64,000 nt of DNA. It comes from DASRAU01 sp035638075. GTDB lineage: Bacteria > Acidobacteriota > Polarisedimenticolia > Gp22-AA2. Each line of letters begins with the position of its first letter. Position 1 is the stretch's first letter. The stretch spans positions 124,001 through 188,000 of the forward strand of contig DASRAU010000024.1 of the NCBI GenBank assembly GCA_035638075.1, read 5' to 3'. The position numbers and the translations under genes were made by a program. Positions 26,634 through 34,672 of the stretch are shown here, piece after piece. A model generated the notes under the pieces. It ran no database searches. It was not told the DNA's origin and worked only from the letters and a program-made list of their open reading frames with translations.

Positions 26634-27191
26634 TTAGATGGTCTTGGTGCCCGGCTTCCAGTTGGCGGGGCAGCGCTCGCCGGTCTGCAGCGCCTGCAGC
26701 ACGCGCACGGTCTCGTCCACGCTGCGGCCGACATTCAGGTTGTGGATCACGGCATGCTGCACGACGCCCTTCGGGTCGATGATGAACAGGCCGCGCAGCG
26801 CGATGCCCTTGTCCTCGAGCAGCACGCCGTAGTCGCGGCTGACCGACTTGGTGATGTCGGCGGCCAGCGGGAACTGCAGCTCGCCGAGGCCGTTCTGGTT
26901 GCGCGGCGTCTTGATCCAGGCGCGGTGCGTGAACTGGGAGTCGATGCTGACCCCGAGGACCTCGGCGCCCGCGTCGCGGAAGCGCTGGTTGGCGTCGGAG
27001 AAGGCGATGATCTCGGTCGGGCAGACGAAGGTGAAGTCGAGCGGGTAGAAGAACATCACCAGCCACTTGCCGCGGTAGTCGGCCAGCTTCACCGGGATAT
27101 TGAGATTCTCGAGATTCTTGGTCGACTCCATGGTGAAGTCGGGAGCGGGGCTGCCGACCTTGGCGATCGGGCGGGTCTGTTCCTGGGTCAT
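26634..27191 (-). CDS. Typical 2-Cys peroxiredoxin (AhpC/Prx1 type)
   Basis: A 185-residue peroxidase reducing H2O2 and organic peroxides. The peroxidatic Cys57 lies in LDFTFVCPTEI and the resolving Cys174 in GERCPANW. The arginine and Thr of the active site (DFT..CPTE) are present. A C-terminal YF motif is absent, suggesting a robust, peroxide-insensitive form. ATG at 27191 has AGGAG upstream and overlaps the perR-like stop by four bases (ATGA), so the regulator and its target enzyme are translationally coupled. A strong terminator follows. Confidence 0.93.
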   Translation of the reverse strand: MTQEQTRPIAKVGSPAPDFTMESTKNLENLNIPVKLADYRGKWLVMFFYPLDFTFVCPTEIIAFSDANQRFRDAGAEVLGVSIDSQFTHRAWIKTPRNQNGLGELQFPLAADITKSVSRDYGVLLEDKGIALRGLFIIDPKGVVQHAVIHNLNVGRSVDETVRVLQALQTGERCPANWKPGTKTI

Positions 27192-27787
27192 CGTCTGTCT
27201 CCTTGGGATCCTGAGGTGGTGTGCGAATGGCCCGGATGGGCCGTGTTCCGGCCCGGGGCCGGGTTTCCGAATGACACTCCGGCGCCGTCCTGGCAGCCGG
27301 AGCAGTAACCGACGATTTCGAGTCGCAGATCGACGGCGTGGAAGTCGGGACGCTGGTACGGCTCGAGGCGCGGCGCATGGACATCGCGCTCGACGTCTTC
27401 GATCCGCCCGCAGCGCAGGCAGCGGCGGTGATCGTGTCGATCGATGCGGGCGTCGTAGCGCGCCGTCCCGTCCGCGCCCGCCACGCGCGCCGCCAGTCCC
27501 GCTTCGACGAGCAGGTCGAGGGTCGTATAAACGGTCGCGAGGGCCATCCCGGGGCTGCGCTTGCGCGCGACGCGGTGGATCGCCTCGGCCGTCGGGTGAT
27601 CGAAGCGCTCCGCCAGCGCCGCATACACCACCCGTCTCTGCCGGGTCGGCCGCGCGCCGTGGCTCCTCAGGGCCGCCTCCAGATGAAGCGCCCGGGAGGC
27701 GGGCCCGCCCGCAGTTTGCGCGGCGGTGCCGCGAACTCGGGCAGACGGACGAGGAGCCGCGGACTTCGGAGAGCGGGGATGCGACAT
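27188..27787 (-). CDS. Fur-family (PerR-like) peroxide regulator
   Basis: A 199-residue metalloregulator. The winged-helix domain (residues about 35-115) contains PTRQRRVVYAAL and MALATVYTTLDLLVEAGL. The metal and dimer region has DRHDHRRCLRCGRIEDVE and VGYCSGC, giving two CxxC zinc-site pairs plus the His/Asp regulatory site. Adjacency to a peroxiredoxin gene argues for PerR over Fur. About 30 non-conserved residues extend each end. Its start lies nine bases after a TAGACT -10 element, so the transcript is probably leaderless. Confidence 0.88.
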   Translation of the reverse strand: MSHPRSPKSAAPRPSARVRGTAAQTAGGPASRALHLEAALRSHGARPTRQRRVVYAALAERFDHPTAEAIHRVARKRSPGMALATVYTTLDLLVEAGLAARVAGADGTARYDARIDRHDHRRCLRCGRIEDVERDVHAPRLEPYQRPDFHAVDLRLEIVGYCSGCQDGAGVSFGNPAPGRNTAHPGHSHTTSGSQGDRR

Positions 27788-27796
27788 GACGCGGCG

Positions 27797-27825
27797 AGTC
27801 TAGCCCGCCCGGCGGGATGCGTCAA
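27797..27825 (-). promoter_or_regulatory. Promoter of the perR-peroxiredoxin operon
   Basis: On the minus strand TTGACG (27825-27820), a 17-base spacer and TAGACT (27802-27797) form a good sigma70-type promoter. Transcription would begin within a few bases of the ATG at 27787. Confidence 0.7.
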
Positions 27826-27836
27826 TACTCTTTCTT

Positions 27837-27850
27837 GTTAACTTGATAAC
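27837..27850 (-). promoter_or_regulatory. Candidate PerR/Fur-type operator palindrome
   Basis: GTTAACTTGATAAC is an interrupted palindrome (GTTAnC-nn-GnTAAC) in an AT-rich island, 11 bases upstream of the -35 box of the perR promoter. The island stands out from the GC-rich surroundings. The match to a PerR box is only by general form. Confidence 0.4.
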
Positions 27851-28611
27851 TACTTTATTTTACGTATTTTCTGTTGGCTAGCCTGGGTCGGAATACCGGC
27901 CGCGCGGGCGACGCCGTCGCGGTACAGGAGCCACAGCGCCAGGGTCTGGTCGAGCAGCTTCCGCAGCCGAGCGGCGGCCCGCGGGTTGCGCGCGTGATCG
28001 AGGACCATCTTCCACGCCATGCGGCGGTGGCCGCTCTCGACCTTGGCGTGCGCGCGCTTCAGGTCGAGGAAGCGCGGGTCCACGCCGTAATGCCGCACGA
28101 GGAAATGCTCCCGCAGACCGGGCTCCGGGTCCTCTTCGTGCGCGCCGGCGGGTCCGCTGACCTCGCGTCGATCCACGCGGCTTCCCTCGATGAAGATGGT
28201 GACGACGAGAGCCCCTTCGATCCACGGGCGGCGGGTCGTCACCTGGTCGATGAAGGCGCGGTAGGCGGCCGCTTCGGGAATGAGGTCGATCGACTCGAAC
28301 TGTTTCCGCGTGAACCCGAGCCCCTGCATCATCTCGAGGAACAGCTCCGGGTGCGGCTTGCTCTTGGAGAGCCCGCCCGTCTCCTCTTCGTACAGGTTCT
28401 CGGCCAGGTCCTGGCGCACCTCGGGGTGCGGGCAGCGCGCGTGCACCCGGCTGAGCAGGACCGGGAAATCACGCACGTAGACGGCGTGCTCCTGCTGGTA
28501 GTGCAGCAGGAGCTGCGGCCGGGTCGCCCGCCCTTCGCTGAAGTGGCTGTACGCCCAGTGATCCTTCCGATCCATCACGGAGAGAAGCGATTCGAGAAGG
28601 GCTCGATCCAT
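27850..28611 (-). CDS. Heme-oxygenase-like (TenA/PqqC/CADD-type) metalloenzyme
   Basis: A 253-residue all-helical protein. The segments HWAYSHFSEGRATRPQLLLH, QQEHAVYVRDFPVLLSRVH, NLYEEETGGLSKSKPHPE and AHAKVESGHRRMAWKMV carry the Glu/His pattern of the iron-containing heme-oxygenase-like oxidase superfamily, which includes PqqC, TenA and CADD. The reaction cannot be assigned from sequence. I chose the ATG at 28611; a GTG four codons upstream is possible. The C-terminal end is AT-rich and its stop lies inside the palindrome upstream of perR. Upstream is a 65-base gap to the YkuD-like gene. Confidence 0.78.
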   Translation of the reverse strand: MDRALLESLLSVMDRKDHWAYSHFSEGRATRPQLLLHYQQEHAVYVRDFPVLLSRVHARCPHPEVRQDLAENLYEEETGGLSKSKPHPELFLEMMQGLGFTRKQFESIDLIPEAAAYRAFIDQVTTRRPWIEGALVVTIFIEGSRVDRREVSGPAGAHEEDPEPGLREHFLVRHYGVDPRFLDLKRAHAKVESGHRRMAWKMVLDHARNPRAAARLRKLLDQTLALWLLYRDGVARAAGIPTQASQQKIRKIK

Positions 28612-28676
28612 GGCGGTTTTCACTCTCCTGTCCGGTGAGCGGGACGCCTTCAAGATGGCACCGGCCGGGGCCGGGA

Positions 28677-29738
28677 TCAAGTCGGCCGGGACAACCGCCC
28701 CGAAAGCCCGTGTCCACCGCCGGATCCGTGCGATCCGGCGGTTCCACCCCGGCTGCCGGCGGCGGCCCGGCCGGGGCCGGGCGCCTGTGTCCCGCCGCCC
28801 GGGGGCGGCGGAGGAGGGGGTTCGGGAGCGGGGACCGGCGGGGCCTCCGCGGGCGGCGGCTCGGTGGTCTCGCCGTTCTCCTCGGCGGCCTTGCGGTTCT
28901 GCTCGTCCTCGGGCGGAGGGATCGCGAACGGGACATCCTTGGGCTCGGAGGGCTTCTCGACCGGGGCGGGCGGCTTCTTCGCCGGACGCGGCTTCGGCGG
29001 CGCCTCCTGCCCCGCGGCCGGCAACGTCATCCCGTCGGGCGGCAGGACCAGCAGGCGCAGCTCCGGGATCAGCGAGCGGTAGATCTCGGACGCCACGTCG
29101 GGATCGAGGTGGAGCGCGATCTTCAGCCGCGCCTCGTCGCCGCCGGCGGGGCCGTGCCAGCGCCGCAGGGCGCCGACGAAACGGCCCCACATCCCGTCCA
29201 CGCCGCTGCGCGTCTCGCGGCCGAGCACCTCGACGGCGATCGGCTGCTTGAAGCTCAGGCGGTATTCCCGCGGCGGCTCGGGAGGCAGCGCGTTCGCCGC
29301 GTTCTCGTCATCGGCGCCGTCCTCCACCTGCTCCGGCGAGAGCGGCTTCAGGCGCGGATCGTTCTCCTTCTCCTGCAGGGTGAAGATGCCGGCGAGGAGC
29401 GGCGCTCCCGGCGTGCCCTCCGAGGTCTCGAGGCCTTCCACGGCCAGGTCGTGGATCGGCACCTCGCGCATGGTCATCCCCATCAGGCGATAGCGCAGCG
29501 CGCGCCCGCCGAGATCGAGCACCAGGTACGGCTTGCGGGTCGCGGCAAGGGCGAGCTCGCTCTCGAGCACGGCGGCGCGCCGGCGCGCGGCATCCAGATC
29601 GGCGCGGGTGGTCCGCGCCGTCCTGGCGGCCTGCGCCGCGACGGCCGACCGGGCCCCGGTCGCCGGCGGGAGCGCGAGCGCCACCGCGACCGCGAGCGCG
29701 CCGGCCAGGAGCGAAACGACAGGACGATGGCGCCGCAT
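28677..29738 (-). CDS. Secreted YkuD-like protein lacking the catalytic motif
   Basis: A 353-residue product with a signal peptide (residues 1-35), a short coiled coil (about 36-68) and a beta-rich segment starting PYLVLDLGGRALRYRLMGM. That segment resembles the first strands of the neighbouring L,D-transpeptidase (VYLVIDTGRNRLSLIENG). The HG...SHGC catalytic motif is absent. The last 110 residues are low-complexity Pro, Gly and Ser. It overlaps the L,D-transpeptidase gene by one base. I read it as a degenerate YkuD-fold protein with a wall-associated tail; this relation needs structural comparison. Confidence 0.65.
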   Translation of the reverse strand: MRRHRPVVSLLAGALAVAVALALPPATGARSAVAAQAARTARTTRADLDAARRRAAVLESELALAATRKPYLVLDLGGRALRYRLMGMTMREVPIHDLAVEGLETSEGTPGAPLLAGIFTLQEKENDPRLKPLSPEQVEDGADDENAANALPPEPPREYRLSFKQPIAVEVLGRETRSGVDGMWGRFVGALRRWHGPAGGDEARLKIALHLDPDVASEIYRSLIPELRLLVLPPDGMTLPAAGQEAPPKPRPAKKPPAPVEKPSEPKDVPFAIPPPEDEQNRKAAEENGETTEPPPAEAPPVPAPEPPPPPPPGGGTQAPGPGRAAAGSRGGTAGSHGSGGGHGLSGRLSRPT

Positions 29739-30379
29739 CAGTAGATGTAGACCGGGGTGCCGATGCGCACCTTGTGGTAGACACGGTCGAGATCGTCGTC
29801 GCCGAGCCGCACGCAGCCGTGCGTGACGCTCAGCCCCAGCGCGCGCTTGTACAGCGTGCCGTGGATGAGATAGCCGTCCCCGAGATCCATGGCGTAGGCG
29901 CCGAGCTCGGTCGGGGCGAGCCGCTCGGCGAGCTTGCGCGGGATCGCCTCGCCGACCTCGAGGAAGGCCCAGTCCGGCTTGATCCAGACCGGGTCCGGGT
30001 GCTTGGCGCGGATGAAGAACTCGCCGCGCGGCGTCTCGAACACCCAGCGCCGCTTGCGCTCCGGGTCGACGAGCGCGCGCCCCGACCCGGTGGAGCAGAC
30101 GGCATTCAGGGTCTCGGTCCCATTCTCGATGAGCGAAAGCCGGTTGCGACCGGTGTCGATGACGAGATAGACGGGGGCTTTCGGCGCGAGCGCGTCGAGG
30201 CGGTGCGCCAGCGTGTCGGTCCGCGACGCGAGGCTTTTGAATTCCTTTTCGCCGGCCGCGTCGAGCGGTCGCCCGTCCACGGGGGCCGGGGCGGGGCCGC
30301 GGTGCCGCGCGAAGAAGACGACGAGGGCGAGCACCACGACGGCCCCCGCCGCCACGAGCCAGGTCTCGCGTCGCGTCAT
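29738..30379 (-). CDS. L,D-transpeptidase (YkuD domain), membrane-anchored
   Basis: A 213-residue protein with an N-terminal membrane anchor (WLVAAGAVVVLALVVFFA), a short helical linker and a YkuD catalytic domain (about 70-213). The active-site motif is HGTLYKRALGLSVTHGCVRL, with the nucleophilic Cys in THGCVR (usual form SHGCxR). Such enzymes make 3-3 peptidoglycan cross-links or attach proteins to peptidoglycan. Start overlaps the stop of the upstream lipoprotein gene (ATGA). Confidence 0.92.
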   Translation of the reverse strand: MTRRETWLVAAGAVVVLALVVFFARHRGPAPAPVDGRPLDAAGEKEFKSLASRTDTLAHRLDALAPKAPVYLVIDTGRNRLSLIENGTETLNAVCSTGSGRALVDPERKRRWVFETPRGEFFIRAKHPDPVWIKPDWAFLEVGEAIPRKLAERLAPTELGAYAMDLGDGYLIHGTLYKRALGLSVTHGCVRLGDDDLDRVYHKVRIGTPVYIY

Positions 30380-31428
30380 TCGTACTCCCCGTCCGGGATG
30401 GTGCCGACGATGGTCACCGGCGTGCCGACCTGCACCAGGCCCACGAGCGCGTCCATGTCGTCATTGCTGAGCGCGACGCACCCCTGCGTCCAGTCCTGCT
30501 CGCGGCCGCCCGCGCCGTGGATCTCGATGTTGCTGCCGGCGCCGCCGCGCCGCGGCACGAGACCCTGCTGCTTGAGCGCCCGGAAGCGCCTGAGGTCCTC
30601 CTCGTTGGGGTAGTCGAGCATCAGGGCGCGATAGTAACGGGTCTGGCCGGGCGCGCGCACCTCGGTGATCCTGTAACGCCCTTCCGGGGTGAAGGCGTCG
30701 CCGGCGAACGACTTGTGCTCCATGCCTCCGAGACCGAGGTCGACGCGGAAGGACGCCAGCTCGTCGTCGCCGCGCACGACCAGGAGCTGCCGGCGGAGCT
30801 TGTCCACCAGGATCACCGTCCGCTTCTCCTTCTGACTCTGCAGAAGCGTCGCGCGCAGCCAGCGGCGCCACGCCGCGGTGCGAGGATTGGCGCGGTACCC
30901 GTCGATGAACGCGTCCGCCGCCTTCACCGCGTCGCCGACGAGCGCCCGGCCCCGGCCGGCGGCGTCCCCCGCCCGCTCGTACTCGCCCTGCTTGAACGAG
31001 GCCCGGCCTTCGTTCAGGCTCATCGTGGCGCGCAGCAGCCGGCTCTGGATGTTCTCGTCCGGGGTGTGCCGCGCCAGCGCCGTGGCGTGCCCGAGCGCGC
31101 TCTCCAGGTCGTCGAGCGCCGCGCCGGCCCGCCGGCGGCGCCCCTCCTCGACCGCGGCGGCGTGCGCCGCGCACGACTCACCGGCTTCGACCGCCGCCGC
31201 CACCAGCTTCTCGGCGGCGTGGTAGCGCCGCGACCACGAGGCCTTGCGGCGCTGCACGCGAATCTCCGCCTCGGCGCGGGCGAGCGCCGCCTGCGCCTCG
31301 GCGCAGATCTGCGGCGCCCGCAGCACGCCCCCGGACGCCGCCGCCCGCTGCATCGCCTTCTCGGCCATCTCGAGCTGGCGGAGCGGGGGCTGGCCGCAGG
31401 CGGAAGCCAGGAGCCCGATCGCCGCCAC
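30376..31428 (-). CDS. Lipoprotein L,D-transpeptidase with N-terminal helical domain; start uncertain
   Basis: The C-terminal domain (from about VILVDKLRRQLLVVRGDDEL) is a YafK-like L,D-transpeptidase with catalytic region IHGAGG...DWTQGCVALSNDDMD. The N-terminal half is Ala-rich helix whose segment AEAEIRVQRRKASWSRRYHA resembles the lipoprotein encoded just upstream. A lipobox reads GLLASAC. The only conventional in-frame start after the upstream stop is GTG at 31428, which leaves just ten residues before the Cys. The upstream frame continues with an Arg-rich n-region (RRPRRTAARRLAAV), so the true start is probably an unusual codon upstream, for example ATT near 31515, or the sequence has an error. 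It likely anchors in the outer membrane. Confidence 0.75.
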   Translation of the reverse strand: MAAIGLLASACGQPPLRQLEMAEKAMQRAAASGGVLRAPQICAEAQAALARAEAEIRVQRRKASWSRRYHAAEKLVAAAVEAGESCAAHAAAVEEGRRRRAGAALDDLESALGHATALARHTPDENIQSRLLRATMSLNEGRASFKQGEYERAGDAAGRGRALVGDAVKAADAFIDGYRANPRTAAWRRWLRATLLQSQKEKRTVILVDKLRRQLLVVRGDDELASFRVDLGLGGMEHKSFAGDAFTPEGRYRITEVRAPGQTRYYRALMLDYPNEEDLRRFRALKQQGLVPRRGGAGSNIEIHGAGGREQDWTQGCVALSNDDMDALVGLVQVGTPVTIVGTIPDGEYE

Positions 31429-31476
31429 GGCGGCGAGACGGCGCGCGGCGGTGCGGCGCGGCCTCCGAGACGAGAA

Positions 31477-31507
31477 GGGCCCGGCCGGTGCGTGACCGGC
31501 CGGGCCC
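31477..31507 (-). terminator. Thirteen-bp GC hairpin between two lipoprotein genes
   Basis: GGGCCCGGCCGGT (31477-31489) and ACCGGCCGGGCCC (31495-31507) form a perfect 13-bp stem with a 5-base loop, 22 bases after the stop of the upstream lipoprotein gene. Only TTCTCG follows on the minus strand, so termination would be partial. It could set different levels for the two genes. Confidence 0.6.
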
Positions 31508-31529
31508 CGTGGAATCGACGACGGCGTGG

Positions 31530-32144
31530 CTACTTCTTCGCGGCCGGCTTGTGCGCCGCGCCGGCCCGCTTCGCCTTCGCCTCCTCGATCTGCGTTGCCA
31601 TCGAGGTGGCCTGGTCCTTCACGGAGTTGGCGCTCTCGAGCGCCTTCTTGTAGTCCTCGCTGCCGGCGGCGGTCTTCGCCGCCTCGAGCGTGGACTTCAG
31701 CGTCCCGAGATCGTTCTCCATCAGCTTGAGATCCGCCGCGGAGTCCTTGGTCTTCGGCGCCGTCTTCAGCGCCGCCTCGGCCGTCTGGATCGCCGTGTCG
31801 GCCGCCGCGATCGCCGCTTCGGAGTCGGTCTTGGCCTGCTGCTTGTTGGCCGCCGCCGCTTCCGCCGCCTTCGCCGCGCCGTCCTTCGCCTGGGCGAGGA
31901 GCTCCTTCGCCTTGTCGTAGTTCTTCATCCACTTCTGGTTCTGAGCGCTGATCTCGGCCTGCGCCGCGCTCATCGACTCTTCGGCCGCCTTGGCCTCGGT
32001 CGGGGCCCAGGTGTCGGCGTTCGCCTGCCGGGCGCGATCCAGCTCCGCCTGTGCAGCGTTCTGCTCGTCCTGCGGCGGCTTGGCACAACCAACCGCCGCG
32101 AACAGGACCAGGACAGCCAGGGTGAGAAGCGTGACGCGTTTCAT
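31530..32144 (-). CDS. Alanine-rich coiled-coil lipoprotein (DUF4398-like)
   Basis: A 204-residue lipoprotein with signal and lipobox LFAAVGC. An almost entirely helical Ala/Lys/Glu-rich body follows (AAQAELDRARQANADTWAPT, then AKAAEESMSAAQAEISAQNQ). The pattern resembles DUF4398 proteins found next to OmpA or L,D-transpeptidase genes, and Lpp-like helical spacers. The same helical pattern is fused to an L,D-transpeptidase in the next gene. AAGGAGG lies 12 bases before the ATG. A promoter is visible at 32266-32294. Probable periplasmic tether or spacer protein. Confidence 0.75.
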   Translation of the reverse strand: MKRVTLLTLAVLVLFAAVGCAKPPQDEQNAAQAELDRARQANADTWAPTEAKAAEESMSAAQAEISAQNQKWMKNYDKAKELLAQAKDGAAKAAEAAAANKQQAKTDSEAAIAAADTAIQTAEAALKTAPKTKDSAADLKLMENDLGTLKSTLEAAKTAAGSEDYKKALESANSVKDQATSMATQIEEAKAKRAGAAHKPAAKK

Positions 32145-32265
32145 GATCAGGGCTCGCCTCCTTGCAGAAGTGATGGAACGAGAGCGTTGTCGACGTCGGC
32201 ACCGGCCGCTGGCTTCGCCCCTGGAAGCGGCCTCGTACCCGGTTCCGGACCCCAGGAGGGGCGGG

Positions 32266-32294
32266 AGGATAGCAGATTGGTCCAGATGTGCCAA
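32266..32294 (-). promoter_or_regulatory. Promoter of the lipoprotein/L,D-transpeptidase operon
   Basis: On the minus strand TTGGCA (32294-32289), a 17-base spacer and TATCCT (32271-32266) precede the lipoprotein gene by about 120 bases. It sits in the 235-base divergent gap. Confidence 0.6.
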
Positions 32295-32379
32295 CAGCCC
32301 CCGCCCATACGGCCCCGGAGCAAAGAACAGGGTTAGACTCCCCCCTTCCACCGGGGCGTCCGCCCGGTTCCGGCACGGC

Positions 32380-32850
32380 ATGACGACGAGCCTTCCGAAC
32401 CTGCACCCGGCCATTGTCCACCTGCCGCTGGCGCTGCTGCCGGCCGCCATCCTGTTCGACCTTCTGGCCCTGGCGCGGCCGACCTGGACCTGGCTCGATC
32501 GCGGCGCCGCGCTGCTCCTCCTGCTCGCGGCCCTCGGCGCGGCCGGCGCGGTCGTCGCCGGCGAGGAGGCGGAGGAAGGCCTTGGTCCACAGTCCCCCGC
32601 CGTGCACCAGGTGCTGCACGCTCACGAGGACCTGGGAAAGAAGAGCCTCATGGCGATCGGCGCCCTGGCCCTGGCGCGTCTCTTCCTCGCCTACCGCGAT
32701 CGGGACCGGCCGCGGCTGACCGCCCTGTTCCTGCGCGTCGTCCTGCTGTGCGCCGCCGGCGGCGCGCTCTTCCTGCTCGGCCTCGCCGCCGATCGCGGCG
32801 GAGCTCTCGTCTACGGTCACGGCGTGGCGGTCGAACGTCCTGCCCCCTGA
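32380..32850 (+). CDS. DUF2231-type membrane protein
   Basis: A 156-residue protein with four hydrophobic spans. The N terminus LPNLHPAIVHLPLALLPAA is the signature of DUF2231, whose conserved His residues suggest binding of heme or another cofactor in the membrane. Function is unknown. A TAGACT element at 32334 could serve as -10. It is divergent from the lipoprotein operon and ends 22 bases before the convergent glycosyltransferase gene. Confidence 0.78.
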   Translation: MTTSLPNLHPAIVHLPLALLPAAILFDLLALARPTWTWLDRGAALLLLLAALGAAGAVVAGEEAEEGLGPQSPAVHQVLHAHEDLGKKSLMAIGALALARLFLAYRDRDRPRLTALFLRVVLLCAAGGALFLLGLAADRGGALVYGHGVAVERPAP

Positions 32851-32871
32851 ACCTCCCGACCGCGCCGTCGC

Positions 32872-34566
32872 TCAGGGATTGGCGGCGGGGAGGACCTCGT
32901 AGATGTAGTAGGCGTGACCGACGATCGCCTTCGGTTCGCGGTGCGCCATCCAGTTCTGCGGGCCGTCGCCGAAGCGCGCCTGCAGCTGCCCGTGGGTGCG
33001 CGCCCACAGGTGCGTCGAGATCGCCGACAGGCCGATCGGCAGGCCGCGCATCAGGTCGTCCGAGCCGAGACGGTCGAACTCGATCCCGTAGACATCGGGG
33101 CGCGCCGTGCCGAAGTACGCGAGCCCGATGCGATGCCCCGGCGCGTTGGCGCGGAGCCACGCGGCCAGCTCCTTCAGGCCCTGTCCCCAGTCCACGTTGC
33201 TGTCGTCGAGCCACAGAGGACCGCACGCGGTCCCCGCGTCGCGCCCGAGACGGGCGGGCGACGTCATCAGGCAGGCGCTCTCGTTGAAGAAGGTGAGGTG
33301 ATCGGGAGAGATCCCCCAGGCGTTGAGGCCGAGCCAGCCGCACAACACCGCGAGCGCGCCTTTCTTCAGGGGCGATCCCGACTCCCAGAGCGCCTTCGCA
33401 CCGACGCCTCCGGCGAGGTGCAGGAACGGCAGCGCCGGGATGAGATAGCGGAAGCCGAGGTTGTGCGACAGGAACGTGTAGAAGAAGAACAGGGCGGCCG
33501 GCGGCAGCAGCACGAAGGCGCGATCCATCGCGGTGACGGCGCGCCGCAGCAGCAGCACCACGGCGCCGGTCATCGCCAGCAGGATCGACGGCAGCGGCTC
33601 CTTGAGCATGTAGGCCACGAGGTAATAGGTCCAGAACTGCGGCTTGAAGGTCCCCGCCATGTACGGCCAGTAGTTCGGATCGTGGTCCGCGTTCACGCGC
33701 TCGAGGCCGGTGAGGTAGAGCGTCGGCGAGCGGAACAGGTACGACGCCCAGACGACCAGCCCGGCCACGACGAGAAGCGCCGCCAGGGCGTAGAGACACC
33801 AGACGGCGCGCGCCAGGGGCGCCTCCCCGGCGTAGGGATCGAGGAGGGTGCTCGGGCGCCGCTGCACCGCGGCGGGGATCCAGCGGATGGCGGCGAAGAC
33901 GAGACCGGCCACCAGCGCCACGAACAGGACGCCCGTGAACTTGGCGGCGAGCGCCGCGCCGAGCGCCGCGCCGCAGAGCGCCAGCCTCGGCAGCGTGCGG
34001 TGCTGCAGCCACCGCCACAGTGTCCACGCCGTCAGGACCGCGCCGAGCGCGAACCCGGTGTCGGTCGTGACGATCACGCCGTGCGCCACGATGGCGGGAT
34101 CGAGCACGAACAGGAACGTCGCCGCGAGCGCCGCGAAGGGTCCGAGCATCTCGCGGCCCCACGCGAAGATCGCGGCGCCGAGCAGGATGGTCAGGAGCAG
34201 GAAAGGCGCGCGGGCGAGCAGCATGACCCGGTCCGGATCGTTGCCGTAGATGACGCTGCTGCCGACCTCCCATTGCAGGAACGGCACCGGGTCGGGGCCC
34301 GCCTCGACCCAGTCGCGCTCCTTGATCGGCCAGGCGATGCCGCCGAGGATGAGCGGCACCGCCGCGATGTCCTTGAGGAGCGGCGGATGCTGCAGATTGA
34401 TCTTGAAGTCGCCGGTCTTGAGGTACGAGAGCCCGGCGCCGATGTGCGCCGGCTCGTCGAAGGTGGGCGCCATGCGGGTGATTCCCGGCGCCGCCTGCCA
34501 GGCGTAAAGGGCCAGCAGGCCGCAGGCGAGAAAGCCTCCCCACTTCACCAGACCGCGCTCGGACAC
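32872..34566 (-). CDS. GT39-type membrane glycosyltransferase
   Basis: A 564-residue polytopic enzyme of the GT-C (PMT/ArnT-like) class. An acidic pair lies in the first periplasmic loop (APTFDEPAHIGAGLSYLKTG), followed by NLQHPPLLKDIAAVP. About ten spans follow, then a C-terminal soluble region with LDDSNVDWGQGLKEL. Such enzymes move sugars from a polyprenyl-phosphate donor to proteins or lipids outside the cytoplasmic membrane. Start is GTG at 34566 with TAGCAT eight bases upstream. It is divergent from and clearly paralogous to the gene at 34673. Confidence 0.82.
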   Translation of the reverse strand: MSERGLVKWGGFLACGLLALYAWQAAPGITRMAPTFDEPAHIGAGLSYLKTGDFKINLQHPPLLKDIAAVPLILGGIAWPIKERDWVEAGPDPVPFLQWEVGSSVIYGNDPDRVMLLARAPFLLLTILLGAAIFAWGREMLGPFAALAATFLFVLDPAIVAHGVIVTTDTGFALGAVLTAWTLWRWLQHRTLPRLALCGAALGAALAAKFTGVLFVALVAGLVFAAIRWIPAAVQRRPSTLLDPYAGEAPLARAVWCLYALAALLVVAGLVVWASYLFRSPTLYLTGLERVNADHDPNYWPYMAGTFKPQFWTYYLVAYMLKEPLPSILLAMTGAVVLLLRRAVTAMDRAFVLLPPAALFFFYTFLSHNLGFRYLIPALPFLHLAGGVGAKALWESGSPLKKGALAVLCGWLGLNAWGISPDHLTFFNESACLMTSPARLGRDAGTACGPLWLDDSNVDWGQGLKELAAWLRANAPGHRIGLAYFGTARPDVYGIEFDRLGSDDLMRGLPIGLSAISTHLWARTHGQLQARFGDGPQNWMAHREPKAIVGHAYYIYEVLPAANP

Positions 34567-34574
34567 GGGGCGGG

Positions 34575-34580
34575 ATGCTA
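34575..34580 (-). promoter_or_regulatory. -10 element TAGCAT for a probably leaderless gene
   Basis: On the minus strand TAGCAT ends eight bases before the GTG at 34566, fitting the TAnnnT leaderless spacing. No clear -35 is seen. Confidence 0.38.
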
Positions 34581-34672
34581 GCACGGCGTGCCGCGGCCAT
34601 CGGCCGGTTCGCGGCGTCGCCGACGTGGCGCCGTCGCGGGCTGATGGTATCGTCCGCCTCCGTGGTGCGCCC

